Shown: positions 1 through 12,120 of the stretch, one piece after another
Layout of the letters: the number at the start of each line of letters is the position of its first letter
Position numbering within the stretch: position 1 is the stretch's first letter
The notes under the pieces: generated by a model
Told to the model about the DNA's origin: nothing
Database searches by the model: none
The model's input: only the letters and a program-made list of their open reading frames with translations
DNA from: Dirofilaria immitis
Lineage: Eukaryota > Nematoda > Chromadorea > Rhabditida > Onchocercidae
Direction of reading: 5' to 3'
Assembly: GCA_024305405.1 (NCBI GenBank)
Contig: JAKNDB010000098.1
Coordinates: 1,453,501 to 1,517,500 of the forward strand
Length of the DNA stretch: 64,000 nt
Translations under genes and position numbers: made by a program

Positions 1-142
1 ATATGGTATGCGGAAATTTGACAATGAAATTAGAATCTTGAAATTAGATAAAAAAGCCTAGAGAAAATGAAGATTCGACAAATTCTTTATAGAAGTGCAC
101 TTCGACTTCATTTTTACTTATGATATTTATAGGCGGCGGCAG

Positions 143-2208
143 GCATACTTTTCAAAATGTTTTCGTTGATTAATGAAATCAAAAATAGGCAAACATTGCT
201 AAAATTTGTCGAACGTATATGCGATGTTTACTTCCATGGTCTTGACGTGCGTTCAAGTAATGCGAAATTGGAGGTAAGTTACTGGATCTACGAACAATAA
301 ATATTTTTAGCTTTCGAAATGCTATAAATATGAAATTGAGTTCATAGGAGCTTTTATTTTGCAGAAAAATGATATTATTGATAATGCTGAGCTTATGATT
401 ATTGATAGTTTTTGGAAATTATTGATAATTTATCTGAAAATGAATTCCGGACGGTGACGAAATCTATTCACACGCGTTTACAAGATGCCTTATCACCTGA
501 AGCCAAAATAGAAATGCGATATCGTTCGATTACAATATTTAGATTTTTAAATCGGTAAGTTATTTTCTCGAGATATTGCGAAAAAAGGAGTCGGGAAGCT
601 TCGAATAATTTTTTCGTTCGTTAATTTTGATGAATTTCTTTTCATTTATTGGTCGTACCATATATAATTACATTATCTGAATTTTTTGTCTGCAAACTAT
701 ATTTTGGTTAACACTATTATAAAAATTTTAAGCGAAATTTAGTGTCGTCAGTTATCTCGCACAACAATTAAGAATAATCATTTTGTTGATGAAACTTCTT
801 CACATTTTTCATATATTTTGAATCGAATATTTTCCGTTAAATTTTAAATCATGTAGTTCATTTTTATTGCACATTATTTCAGTTTCTATGAATCATACAA
901 AAATATATCATTACCTCATTTTGGTCGATTTTTCGGTTTCTTACCTGATATCTTTTCGCGGTGCAATTCTCACACAATTGGTATCATTTTTTTCCGCGTT
1001 TATGCATTACTATTATAAACTAAACTTAAGGATTTTAAATTCTGGAATCTCAATCAGTATGCTTATTTGCAGATTCTAAGTTACTGATATTCTATGATGG
1101 AGAAGATTTAGCTACTGCCGCCACTGTTTCAGTGGACTATTTGTTGACCGTTGTAATTGACTTTGTAGCAAATTGTGCTCGTCATCCTCCATTTTTACTT
1201 TGTCAGTTGTTATCATACTTTTGTTTGTTTAAATTTTCTCACTCAAATCATAAATGACTTTTCGCCTGTAGCATAAGGATATTTTTTTTTATAAAATTTT
1301 CTTTGAATAAGATTATAGCATATTTTTGCTTGCTTTCATTTTCGAAATCAAATTTCATCATAAGTTTTCAGGGAACGCGCAAAAATCGTATTGGATTTTT
1401 AGTGGATGAGTTAGAAAATAAAGACATACCGGGACATGAGCTCCGCTGTGTACCGCATCTTGCTCAATGCTTCTATAATATTATTGACTGTCAAAATGAA
1501 ATCCTTATGGATACAATTAATAAAATCATGTTGAAAACGCGTAGTCGAAGTTCAAAGGTACTAATTTTGCAGAAAAAAAGAAATGATTATTGCAGATATT
1601 CCGGAAGTATATTGCGTCTGATCTTCAAATACTGGAAGGTAGAATTAACTTCTACAAGATCAACTAAAGGAAGAATTAGTAAAACTCGATTTCCGCGTTT
1701 TTATTTTATTTTCAAAACTTTCTAATCCCAGTTCTTATTTATCAGATGCATGTCAGTGTGCAATAAAATCAGCTGCTTTATCAATATTGCTTTCAAATTT
1801 CAAAACTTGAAGTGTCGTTTTGATTGTAATGAATAAGATATGATCGTTATAGATTCGTTACCGCACGTTATTAGTTTTGGAATGGTTATTCGAGCATATG
1901 GGTGATGCAGTTGCTCCAACATTGCCGTCGGTGCTACCATTTTTAAGTGAACTTCTCGAAGGTATATTTCTTTAATTTTAAAATCCAAAAAGAATTGATG
2001 AAGTAGATAAAATTTGCCGTTGTGACCATTCTCTTTGTGGATGGCTGCAATGTTAAGTAACGGCCCATTTTTGTTTTTATTTGATTTCTTTGTTCACATT
2101 GTTTATCTCGCTTTCAGATGACAACAAAAAGTTGAAATGCAATGTGATGTTGTAATCGGCGTTTTGCGAAAGAATTTCGGTGAAGAAATCACCGAGGGAT
2201 ATGCGTAA
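143..2208 (+). CDS. HEATR1: HEATR1/UTP10 homologue, C-terminal part (5' end outside window)
   Basis: HEATR1 (yeast Utp10, BP28) is a nucleolar HEAT-repeat protein of the small-subunit processome, needed for pre-rRNA transcription and early 18S processing. Visible exons are about 143-273, 365-554, 883-980, 1073-1201, 1372-1557, 1853-1961 and 2118-2208. The third exon reads RFYESYKNISLPHFGRFFGF, matching the BP28CT region. The last exons give LVDELEN, then VLEWLFEHMGD, LPSVLPFLSELLEDD and a C-terminus ending EEITEGYA, which follow the end of human HEATR1 (LPESIPFLAELMEDE, then LGEPLQSYF). Two frameshifts are visible: one extra T in the T5 at 409-413 and one extra A in the A5 at 2126-2130 each restore the frame. 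The donor after 1201 and the acceptor near 1315/1372 are ambiguous. The gene is complete at its 3' end and converges on DIS3. The family call is strong; the exon borders are inference. Confidence 0.85.
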
Positions 2209-2876
2209 TTTGATATGTATTGTTATTGTTATGTTATTTTTGTTTATATTTTATTGGCGAACTTCGTCTGGGAACACTAGTACCGCAAGCTACTGTACTT
2301 TAGATTGCATTATCGGAATACTTTTCAGCTTTTTCTGTCCTCGAAAATTTTATAAATCTGAAAAGAAAGTCTGTTCCCTTATTTTGTTCGATATCTTCGT
2401 TATGTTGCAATTGATTTTGTTGTTTGAACTTGTTAAATCCGGTTTTTTTTTAACTTCATCCTATGTGCCCTAAATTTTACTAGAGGTAAACGAAATTTTC
2501 CAACATCTAAAAAAACTGTAAAATGAAATATGGAACTTTGTAATATCGCAGAGCATGTCAACAGTCGTAAATAATGACGTATCAACAGGTGACCTTGAAA
2601 AAACAAAAATTTGAATATTTAAAAAAGATACATATTTTATTAGAAAACAAACAGGCGATAACAACATAAGGCTTCCAGAAAACGAAATATTTTTAAATAA
2701 TATCAGAATGAACCGCAGATGCGAATCGAGAATTATCCTTTTGATTAATATGGTTTAATGCGGCAATAGCCCTTGATTTAACAATGATTTAATAAAATGA
2801 GGTAAAATTAAATGGAAGAAGGTAGGAAAATATAATATACATATATTATTCGTAAAATTAAACAACGTAAGTGCCT
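2209..2876. other. Convergent intergenic spacer HEATR1-DIS3
   Basis: AT-rich spacer between two convergent genes. No supported coding sequence or RNA gene. It should hold both 3' UTRs. One AATAAA on the + strand lies near 2791, rather far from the HEATR1 stop. Confidence 0.6.
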
Positions 2877-5800
2877 TCATTCTTCCGGAGCAGAAAGAAT
2901 GTAATCAACACTGAATCCAGGAATCTTTGGTGAAACTAACTTCATGTCCAAGCGGATATGTTGAACATCAGTCTCATTCAGTGATAGATTTACTGTGATG
3001 CGTTGGAAACTCCTTACTTCTACACCTTCTGCTATTAACGAGTCATCTGTTACTTGGTAATTTGACCCACTCGGGAAAACAACAATTGATTCAAAACCAT
3101 AAGCTGGCACAAATACCTGTACAAAATCTTTGTAAAAATGCAAGAATTAATCATATCTTTTAAAGAAATGGAACAAGTTAAGATAAAATAGATAGCACTT
3201 GAGAAAAACTGCTTTAACTTAGAATTCGAAATCTACAGAAATTTAAAAAGATAATACATTAATTCATTAATCACCTGAATGCCATTTTTCCGGATACCCA
3301 TAACGAAACCGTCATGTGATTCGGTGCGACCTTTGAAGTAAAGCAATGTATTGAGCGAAACCGATGCCCTACCCGCATACTGTGCTTGTTTATGTCTAAA
3401 AGAGAAGTCAATACTATATATGCAAAAAAAAAAGATTTGGGTAGAAATAAATACAATTCATGTCCCTAAGTTTTATTTTACAAACCATTTGGTTTGATCT
3501 GGTTAAAATATAAATATCAACAACTACAGTAACTTGATATGTATTTTACTCTGATTGCTATAAAATATACTGAATGATTTTTGGTCAAACAAATTTTGAA
3601 ATATCCAGATTTCACCTGTAATTAAGGTTGTTTGCAATTTTGTTACCAAATCACTTTTCAACATTTCGGGAAAAGTGGAATCAGCAGAAATTGAAGAAGC
3701 AAGCAACCGATGAACCATTATATCTGCATATCTTCGAATTGGTGATGTGAAATGAGTATAGATTGGAGCAGCAAGCCCAAAATGAACGTAATGTTCTGTT
3801 GGCAACGAACCTTGAATAAATTTAAGTGTATTGGATTAAAATAATCCAGTAATCTCAGTGACCTCAGATATAAAAAAGCTGAGCCATGGAAGGCAAATTC
3901 TGAGATAACTTTTACAAATATTCGATAAAAATAAAATGAAACGACTAAAACAAGGTTTGAAAGAAATTAAGCAATTGCCACAAGTCTGATATAACGAAAC
4001 TGCGTAAATAACGATCTAACTTAAAGAGCATCATCGTATAAAGTTTAACAAAAAAACCTGATGAGAAATAAACTGCTTGAGTCATACAACGTGTGGTCAG
4101 CATTCGGAAGAGTGTATTCAACATCGCGTTATTCGGATCCACGGCTTTATCTAAACTTTCCGAAAGCGCTTTTCCACTTTCGACATTCATTTTAAAACCT
4201 TTTGCTTTTGCCATCTAAATTGTAATTAAAAAGCTTTAAACCTAAAATTTTTCAAAGATTTTTAATGCCTGAACAAAAAAAAAAAGGAATGAATATATAC
4301 AAAATCTTTACTTACATCGATTATTGGCTTATAGTTTTCTTCCGGTGGAATTGGATGCCGTCGAAGTAAAGCACAATCCGGAAAATCTGCCGTTATACGT
4401 TCTGCAACTGAGATATTTGCAAGCAGCATAAATTCTTCAACCTGTGATAAAAATATAGCTGAAGAAAATAAATTCCGACAATTAAAGAAATGCACATTTA
4501 CCTTTAAATAGGAAATTATTTGCATTTCAGAATAGATTAAGCGCACAATCTAATAAACTAACAAAATAATGAAGCTAACCATGCTATTCGTCGCCAGCAT
4601 CTTTTTTCTTGTACATTAATAGGATCTTTCGTTTCGGAATCTATGCTAAATCTAATTTCAGAGGACGCTAAGGTTAAAGCACCATTAGCATGCCTCTTTG
4701 CTTTCAGCTTCTTTGATAGCATCAGCAATGTTCGCAATCCCATTGTTACAGAATCTGTCTGAAACAAATTTTAAAATAAAGAACGACTAATTCATTGCTC
4801 ATTAAATGAAAAATATATCGAATATTCAAGCAAATTTTTAATTAAACACTGATACAATCAAATCACTTATAATTCTTGGATAATGCAATAATATTTAATG
4901 TTAATTATTAGAACATCAACAATAACTTTTTTTCCTCATTCTTCGTGATTCGATGCCTCTAAAAACTACGACCATCAACAACCATGAATTTGGCGCATTG
5001 ATTAAAATTTCAAGCAATTTATGCTCACTACTAATATTAGTAACTTCGCACTTTTCGTATCAGGAATTAGGAAATAAAGTAGAACAAACTAACCAAAGAA
5101 GGATCATCAATCCTATTCTGAGCTTGCTCATAAGTAAGTGCAGCACTAGAACGTATAAGAGATTTATGAAATTTAATATCAATAATGTCAGCATCAGATG
5201 TTAACGTCCAAATTACTGAAAACGCCAGACGATCGACGTTTTCGCGAAGAGAACATAAATCACTTGAAAGCAGCTCAGGCAACATATCGATACGTCTAAA
5301 ATAATTTAAGAAAATCCGAACACTGCGAACATTTCGAAACACATTTCTTTTAGTTAATAAAATTTCTTAGTAATAATTTATCCATTGCTTAAGATGTTAT
5401 CACCAAAAGAATAATATATCACAATTAGTAAACCAACAAACACCCAATTTTTTCGGATAATGCAGGTTAATAATAACTACAGTTCAATCTAATAATGCAA
5501 GCCAATAATAACTACAGTTCAACTGGTAATCGTATTAATTGAAAACGTACTGCATAAAAACATATCCTTGATAATAGCAGCATTTTAGAGAATATCTATA
5601 AGAAATCTAACAGGACACTTACTTGTCACAAAGATAGACAGTCGTTCCTCGATAAGCTGCTTCAGCGTCCATAGCTGTGTCTGGTCTAACAAAATACGAA
5701 ACATCCGCAATATGAACACCAACCAGAAAAATAATGCTTTTTAGATATTTTAAAATTGAAGTCAAGTTAAAAAAAAATGAAAAATAAAAGATTAATAAAA

Positions 5801-8582
5801 TAATAACCTCATAACGATCTGACGCAATCTGCCTGCAATGAAAAGCATCATCAATATCAGTACAACCAGGTGGATCAACTGAACATATTGTAAAAGAACG
5901 AAGATCCTTCCGATGACTTTCATTAGGCACATGCCAAGGAACTTCAGGTAAGCATGCGTAAACTGCATCCGAAAATGGTCCATGCGGCACGTCATGCTCC
6001 AACAACAGCACCTTAAAATAATTCTTTTATTCCTTGAAGAGAAAAATAAATAGACAAAAGAATGAAAAATTTAAAAATAGAAATTCAGGCAAGATATTTG
6101 TTAATATGCATCTTAAAGTAGAAATTAGAAACAAAATATTATGCTCAAAGTTATACTTCATTTTCTGTTTCTCGATCGCCTACCATACCAATACTTCTTA
6201 CATAATGTCCCATGGGATAGCGTGAATCTCTAGGCCAACTATCAATTGCAACAATAATCCGTTTTCCTCTCAAACGTTCAGCTTGACGCGTTTCAATTCG
6301 TATACGAGGTATAAGTCGTTCTGCTGCAGCAAATAGTATGCGTGTTGAATCTGCAAATAAATTTCGAACAATGTTTTTGCATAATACCATAAAGCAATAT
6401 ATTAAACATATTAAATAATAAGACCATTCGTAACATACCTTTAATAGCGGGTTGTAAAATCATTCCACAATACTGACGCCAATTTCGTTTAACAATTCCA
6501 ACTACTCTAGCAGACGGAATTTTGTCCTCTGATCGTGGCTTTTTGGCTGGATTTCTTCCTCATCTCTATCATCCTCTTTGTCAACTGCATCTTTCATTTC
6601 GATTTCTTCTACATCTCGCAACTTTACAAAAGAAATTTTCTATTATCAAGAAAAAATTGTTAACAAATGACTTTATTAAGCAAGTAAATAAAGTAAGAAA
6701 TATCACACTTATTACTGGATTACAAGTTCTCCAATATAAGCTCAGCTTTTACAAAATTGAAAAAATAAAGTTAAAGAGAAAATTCGATAACTATGCATAC
6801 TCGAATAACTTTCTGCGGGCAAGTCCATTCGGATTCTGGCAATAGTTCCACAGCAACAGTGTCACCATTTACAGCACGATTCATATTGATGCGTCCCTGA
6901 ATAAACCATGTATTCCCTCATCAACATGAACATAGGCTTCTGTATAGTTTTCACGAGATACCTGAAATAAAATATCTTTGAACGCTTTAGACTAGCATTT
7001 TGCGAAATTTGAAAATCTAAAGGATAAATTCTTGAGCTTCTGTAGAGTAAACTTTTTGAAATTTGTGTGAAAACGAATGTTCTAAAGTTGTAGGGATAAA
7101 ATAAATATTCAGAGAGATTTTTATAAACTTAGAGATAGTTTTCGTGATAATTAAAAATCGATGGTTTGAACTATATGAAACCGAGTAAAATATAAGGAAA
7201 AATGAAATTCTACATAAAAATAAAAATCTATAGAAGCAAATGAGCATGAACCTGAAATGTGGCTTTTTTAAATTTTCCATTCCGAATTCCATCCTGTATC
7301 AGATCGTGAGTTAAATATTCTGGAAATAAAATACGTCCTCGATTTTCACTTTCTGCATTATAGACCGCCAGCTTATCGAGTAAATCAGTATTATCTTTCA
7401 TGCCTGAAATTTGTAGGCTCTCATTAGTAATGAATTTTTTATGCGTGAAGTACACTAGTAATGAAAGTAACAATTATCATAAATTCTAAACAGTAATCGT
7501 TATGGTGAAAATTAACATTAAAACGATAGTTACAAAAATTTAAACCTTCAACATATTCCTGCAAAGTGAAAACATTTTCAAATTGTGGTTTTAACCGATC
7601 TTTAGCTACAGTAGTGCCGCATATAACAACCGGAATTATAGGAAGTTCTTTCCAATGATTTTCATAAAATTTAGCACACATTACAAGCGATCTGGTTAAC
7701 CTTCAAAAATTAGTCTTTAATTAATTATGCAAAAATAAGAAATGCAATGACAAGAAAATTGTTCCCATAGAAAACGAAAAGCATTATCATGAATCAAATA
7801 TTCTGAAGTGAACCGTAAGTTCCTTATAGAAAAACTGCCAGAAAACTGTCTAAAAATCATTCACCTATCCTCTTCGTTTTCACCGATGATACGATCAAGA
7901 TGAGTTTCATAATGAAAATCATCCATAAATACGTAAGTTTTCCTATCCGGACTCTCGTAACATAGTGTATACATTGATTTGTAGGATGGCGGGTTTGATT
8001 TTTTCACATCTTCCCAAACAGTTTGCGTAATTATGATATTCCTAAAAAAGAAACTAGAATATTTGATCGAAAATGATATTACACACCATCAGGAAATCAA
8101 TTATTTTGAAAAATATCTCGTTAGATGCAGTACTGACGTGAAGTTCAGATTATCGAACAAATGATGGAAACGAATTATCGTCGAAGAATCAAGGATGATA
8201 GCGTGATTACTGGGTACCACAGATGAAATTTGGTCAGTTAAATTGGTAAGTGAATGACCCTCAATTGACTGACAACTTCTACATGAATCCAGCCCGCAAC
8301 CGATATCATTTCTTAGATATTGTTCATGTACCCGCTGTAAGATCACAGAATCGATAAAATTAATATCAGTTGACAAATAAAAACTTCGAATCTTAACAAT
8401 AAAAAACTGGATAGCTATTAAAATCACTAGAATTTTTAACAAAATGAATAAAAACATAGACCATTCCTGTTATCTGTTAAGATTTATCTTACTTTTATGA
8501 TTTTACCACTTTTTGTTTTCCTGTAAAGTACATTCAGAACGCGCTTACTTATTCCACTTTGCTTCACATTAAGTTCAAGCAT
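2877..8582 (-). CDS. DIS3: DIS3/Rrp44, catalytic exo-/endonuclease of the RNA exosome
   Basis: DIS3 is the processive 3'-5' exonuclease of the RNA exosome. I see 17 exons (8582-8493, 8334-8138, 8041-7865, 7700-7546, 7403-7252, 6961-6810, 6621-6439, 6350-6157, 6011-5808, 5723-5623, 5295-5094, 4758-4580, 4441-4316, 4214-4058, 3810-3616, 3395-3275, 3116-2877), about 942 aa against 958 in human. Domains in order: CR3 cysteine motif ([16 protein letters not shown]), PIN domain, two cold-shock domains, RNB domain with catalytic aspartates in [16 protein letters not shown] and the [14 protein letters not shown] motif, then S1. The PIN domain and the RNB motif separate it from DIS3L and DIS3L2. Single missing bases break the frame at 6913-6914, 6540-6544, 4602-4607 and 3638-3641. 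The acceptor at 5724 is TG, not AG. The start is set by alignment and by an acceptor 4 nt upstream. Confidence 0.96.
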
Positions 8583-8586
8583 TTGG

Positions 8587-8589
8587 CTG
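8587..8589 (-). promoter_or_regulatory. Likely trans-splice acceptor of DIS3
   Basis: Reading the minus strand, TTTTGTTGCAG ends 4 nt before the DIS3 ATG. No upstream exon is seen, so spliced-leader addition here is likely (inference). Confidence 0.55.
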
Positions 8590-9236
8590 CAACAAAAGGG
8601 ATATTATAAAATCAATTATTATTCAAGCATAATTGCTGCTTTTTAAAATGCGACAAATATAACGTCTTTCTCTTTTGTCATTTTTCGTTCAAAAATCCTG
8701 TCCAGAATGCATGTGAAAAGAATTCATTTGAAGAATAATTTTTAAAAGTAAAAAAGTTATGAAATTAACTGAAAATGCAAGAATGATAAGCAGATTAACT
8801 TAATTTATACAGCGAAACAAGTTAATTAATATGCAATACGCCCAATGAGATCACAATATATGTACAAACAATCGTTTTTATTAATACAAAACACCATTAG
8901 TTGGAATGACTAACAATATTTTCATATCAAATGGAAAATATGATATATCACATTATCAGCATCTTTACGAGCTCGATTAGATAGTAACTGGACCATCTTT
9001 ACAATCCCGATCGTAATTATACGTGACTATCCTGAAAATTTTATATACACAAAAATTTTATCTCACTTCTGTGATTCTACTTTCCATAATCTCTACATAG
9101 TTACGAAACATCTTAATGTTCCAAAACGTCGCAGTGCTTTGGAATTCAAAAAACTCGGCATATGAAATTTCAATATTCTACATAAACGCCACCCTCGATA
9201 TTACTGGTAAACTGAATTTTCCGTTCTTTTCATTTT
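8590..9236. other. Spacer between CFAP20 and DIS3
   Basis: Both neighbours are on the minus strand, with 693 bases between the CFAP20 stop and the DIS3 start. No gene is seen. The distance is compatible with either a promoter region or a loose nematode operon; the sequence does not decide. Confidence 0.5.
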
Positions 9237-9242
9237 TTTATT
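9237..9242 (-). other. Polyadenylation signal of CFAP20
   Basis: AATAAA on the minus strand, about 34 nt downstream of the CFAP20 stop codon, is a good position for 3' end formation. Confidence 0.6.
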
Positions 9243-9275
9243 TACTTAAAAATAATGCAAAAATTTCAAAAAGTT

Positions 9276-10986
9276 TCAAAGCGAAACTTCGCTTCGTAAA
9301 ACATCAAAATTTACTGTTGCGATTGTCGGATCATCATCGCTTGTTGGCGAAGAACCAGCTCCCTGAGCGCCACTTTTAATTGGTAAATATAACTTGAATT
9401 CAGAAGGAAGCTCATCTTCAGAATACAATCGATCCGCAAAATAAATTCGTCGAATCCGGCAATTTGCGTGGATCTAAAATACCGAAATCTCGAAAGCAAA
9501 CCAAAAGTCAAAATAAAAACAAAGAACATTCCCTTCAATAAGAATGCTCAGTACAAGAATAAAAATTAATACGTATTTTATATGAAAAAACCAACTTGTG
9601 GTTGAAGATTACAAGTAATTAACTTTATGAACCTGTATGCGAAGAGTTTCGACATAAGCTGTACCATACGCACGCTTGGTGAAATCAGCCAAATTGAATT
9701 GAATCTGATTCCATCCTTCATCCAATCGCATAGGCATAGTACAAATGAATGGTTTGACTCGAGTGTTTGATTGGAAATTAGATGCCCGAAAACGCCGCTT
9801 TACACTTTTGTCATCGAGAATCTGCAAATTCATAAACCTGAAGATGTTATTAATTTTAGATTTCAAGATAATATAACAAATAAATCATTCTACGCTAAAA
9901 ACTCAAAAAGGTTTATAAGGAAAGAACATTAACGGATATTATGAACGTAGAAATAACTGAATGACAATAGATAAACTAATGGATCAATTCGATTACTATT
10001 TAAAATCTGCTTTATTTTATTGGTCTCGGTAAAGACAGCTATGTATCAGAAAACAACGCAAAAAGCCCTCAAAATTTAAATGTCTTTGGTTTCTCAATAC
10101 AATAGGCAAGATCACTTCCTTCTTACGAATAACAATATCAAATAAAATTTGCAATGAGGAAAAAATCCAGAAGCAAAATGAGACTTTTTATGCATAGTTT
10201 TGAGGAAATGAATGAAAATACTAAAGAGGAAGTAAATTTCAAACCTGTACTTCAAATGTGAAATATTTTTTCATATTTTTAACAATCATCACCAAATATG
10301 GCAATTTTATTCCCAGCGTTTTCTTTGGATCCAATGGGCACGATATATATGTAGTACTAAAAATTTTAAATAAAAAAACACGAAATCTTGAAATATATTA
10401 GCCCGGAAAAAAAATTTACTGTATTTTTTTTTTTAAAGCTGATAGCTCCGTGACTTCAAATTATCTCTAATCGTACCATTATACAATTCGATATATGTAA
10501 AACACTATTCTGTCACAAAAGGTAACAATAAACAATCTGAAAATTAGAAAAGGCTTCTTGAAATATTAACCGAAGATATCTCACCTTACATTTGTACCTA
10601 ATATTTCGATTATTAGTGATTGTATATCCTCATCATTGATCCGCTTTATATGTCCATTCCGAACCTGAAATTGAATAACGTATTTGATCCTCCTATCTAT
10701 TATAATAATCAATAAAATATATGATTGGATGGTATTGAATAAGTCAATCTATTGGAAAACTTAGGATAACATTTCCGGTATTGATAACTAAGAGGAGCAC
10801 AAAGAATTTTTCAATCTAATTTAAATTAAATCCTGATAATCACTATGCCATCATTTAATTTATAATCTGAAAAAAATAGCATTGATAAATTTTTAATGCT
10901 AACCTTTTATCCCATATTTGCAATGGTTTACTTCCAATACTATATAGTACAGATAGTAATCCACTTTGGAATGTATTATGAAACAT
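9276..10986 (-). CDS. CFAP20: CFAP20/BUG22 cilia- and flagella-associated protein
   Basis: CFAP20 (BUG22, GTL3) is a small, highly conserved microtubule inner protein of axonemal doublets and basal bodies, also reported in the nucleus. Five exons: 10986-10904, 10664-10585, 10356-10245, 9821-9633, 9473-9276. The product starts MFHNTFQSG and contains [50 protein letters not shown] and [20 protein letters not shown], all close to human CFAP20. The predicted length is about 220 aa against 193 in human, because the end carries a serine/aspartate-rich extension after the LYLP motif. The first exon lacks one A in the A4 run next to its donor (10905-10908): restoring it gives WDKK|VRNGH and a consistent phase. 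An alternative donor near the end (ACA|GTAAAT) could shorten or change the tail. Confidence 0.95.
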
Positions 10987-10991
10987 TTAAA

Positions 10992-10994
10992 CTG
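10992..10994 (-). promoter_or_regulatory. Likely trans-splice acceptor of CFAP20
   Basis: CATATTTTCAG on the minus strand ends 5 nt before the ATG, with no upstream exon evident. Probably a spliced-leader site. Confidence 0.55.
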
Positions 10995-11270
10995 AAAATA
11001 TGAAAATTAATTGGTATTGAAAATCTAAAATTTTAATTTCAATTATACGACGATACAAAATTCTATGCGAATAAAATGTCAAAATATTTTAGCTATAAAT
11101 GAAGCTAAAAATGAGAAAATGATAATCGAAATATGCTTTTACCTGAAATTAAATTATAATGGAATACTTAATATAAAATTACTCAAGGAATATATCATCT
11201 CATACGTTTGAAGTAAGCAATTACTATGTCAAACACTTAGATTACTCCGAATAATTTAGATAAAAAAAAA

Positions 11271-11665
11271 GCAGAATGGGAAAAAAATCGAGACACTTCT
11301 ATTAAAGAATTAACAAATATGAATGGAGCAAAAGATTGAGAGTAAGGAAATTATAGCGTAAAGGAAGAGGGAGCGAGAGAAATGTGTAGATTTTGAGGAA
11401 GTATGAAATAGCAATTGAGAACAGTAGAAGACTAGCGATTGAATAAAATAGATTATTGAAGAGTGATTGAGAGAATTAGCGGAGTGTTAGGCATTGAGAT
11501 TAGGATGTTTGATGAGAAGCGATAGAAAGTAGTGAAAAAAAGGAGAGTGTCGACGTGAAGTAGGAAAAGATTTTGCATGCGATGAATTGAGAGAAATATT
11601 GATGGATTATAGCTTTTAGTTGCAACAGAGATTGAGAGTATTTGAAAATTGAGAATGGACAATAA
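11271..11665 (+). repeat. Purine-rich degenerate GATTGAGAG tract in divergent intergenic region
   Basis: The + strand becomes G/A-rich, unlike its AT-rich surroundings. Imperfect copies of GATTGAGAG or close variants occur near 11334, 11464, 11492, 11586 and 11631. It lies between the divergent starts of CFAP20 and the Ashwin-like gene. No protein fits it. It could be a promoter-proximal element or a decayed minisatellite. Confidence 0.5.
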
Positions 11666-12093
11666 TAGGAAAGGATAATTTAACGATTTTTAGTAATTGT
11701 ATTCAAGGCTGGCGAGAATGATAAATAATTACTTATCACTTATAGCATTTATTGATTCATTTGCATTCTCGATATGAATATTGATTACTTGATAGTCTTA
11801 CTTTCTCATAATTAGATATAGTTAATCATAACTGGATAGTGATTAATTATTATTATTATTATTATTATTGATGAAGGTAATATTTAAATTGAGTAATAAT
11901 AATAACAATATTCGAATAATTAGCCAACTTATAATTTAATAAAGAAAATGAAAATAATTAAAAATCATAATCAATACTTTCGATAAAAATTTTGAAGAAT
12001 TCTTTTATTAAATTGATTTTTTTGTTGCTTCTTCTAGACGTATATATTTATGTTTATTTATATGCTACTATTATTAAACAATGCCTTCTTTTG
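11666..12093. other. Rest of divergent spacer upstream of the Ashwin-like gene
   Basis: AT-rich, with a short TTA/ATT run near 11850-11870. No gene seen. Confidence 0.5.
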
Positions 12094-12096
12094 CAG
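12094..12096 (+). promoter_or_regulatory. Splice (probably trans-splice) acceptor upstream of Ashwin-like ATG
   Basis: TTCTTTTGCAG ends 24 nt before the ATG at 12121. It fits a spliced-leader acceptor, although a short 5' UTR intron is possible. Confidence 0.5.
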
Positions 12097-12120
12097 AACT
12101 ATTTAGTACTATCTAAAAGA

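Noticed and set aside
5792..5995. Alternative frame inside DIS3
   Set aside because: Shadow of the RNB exon 6011-5808.
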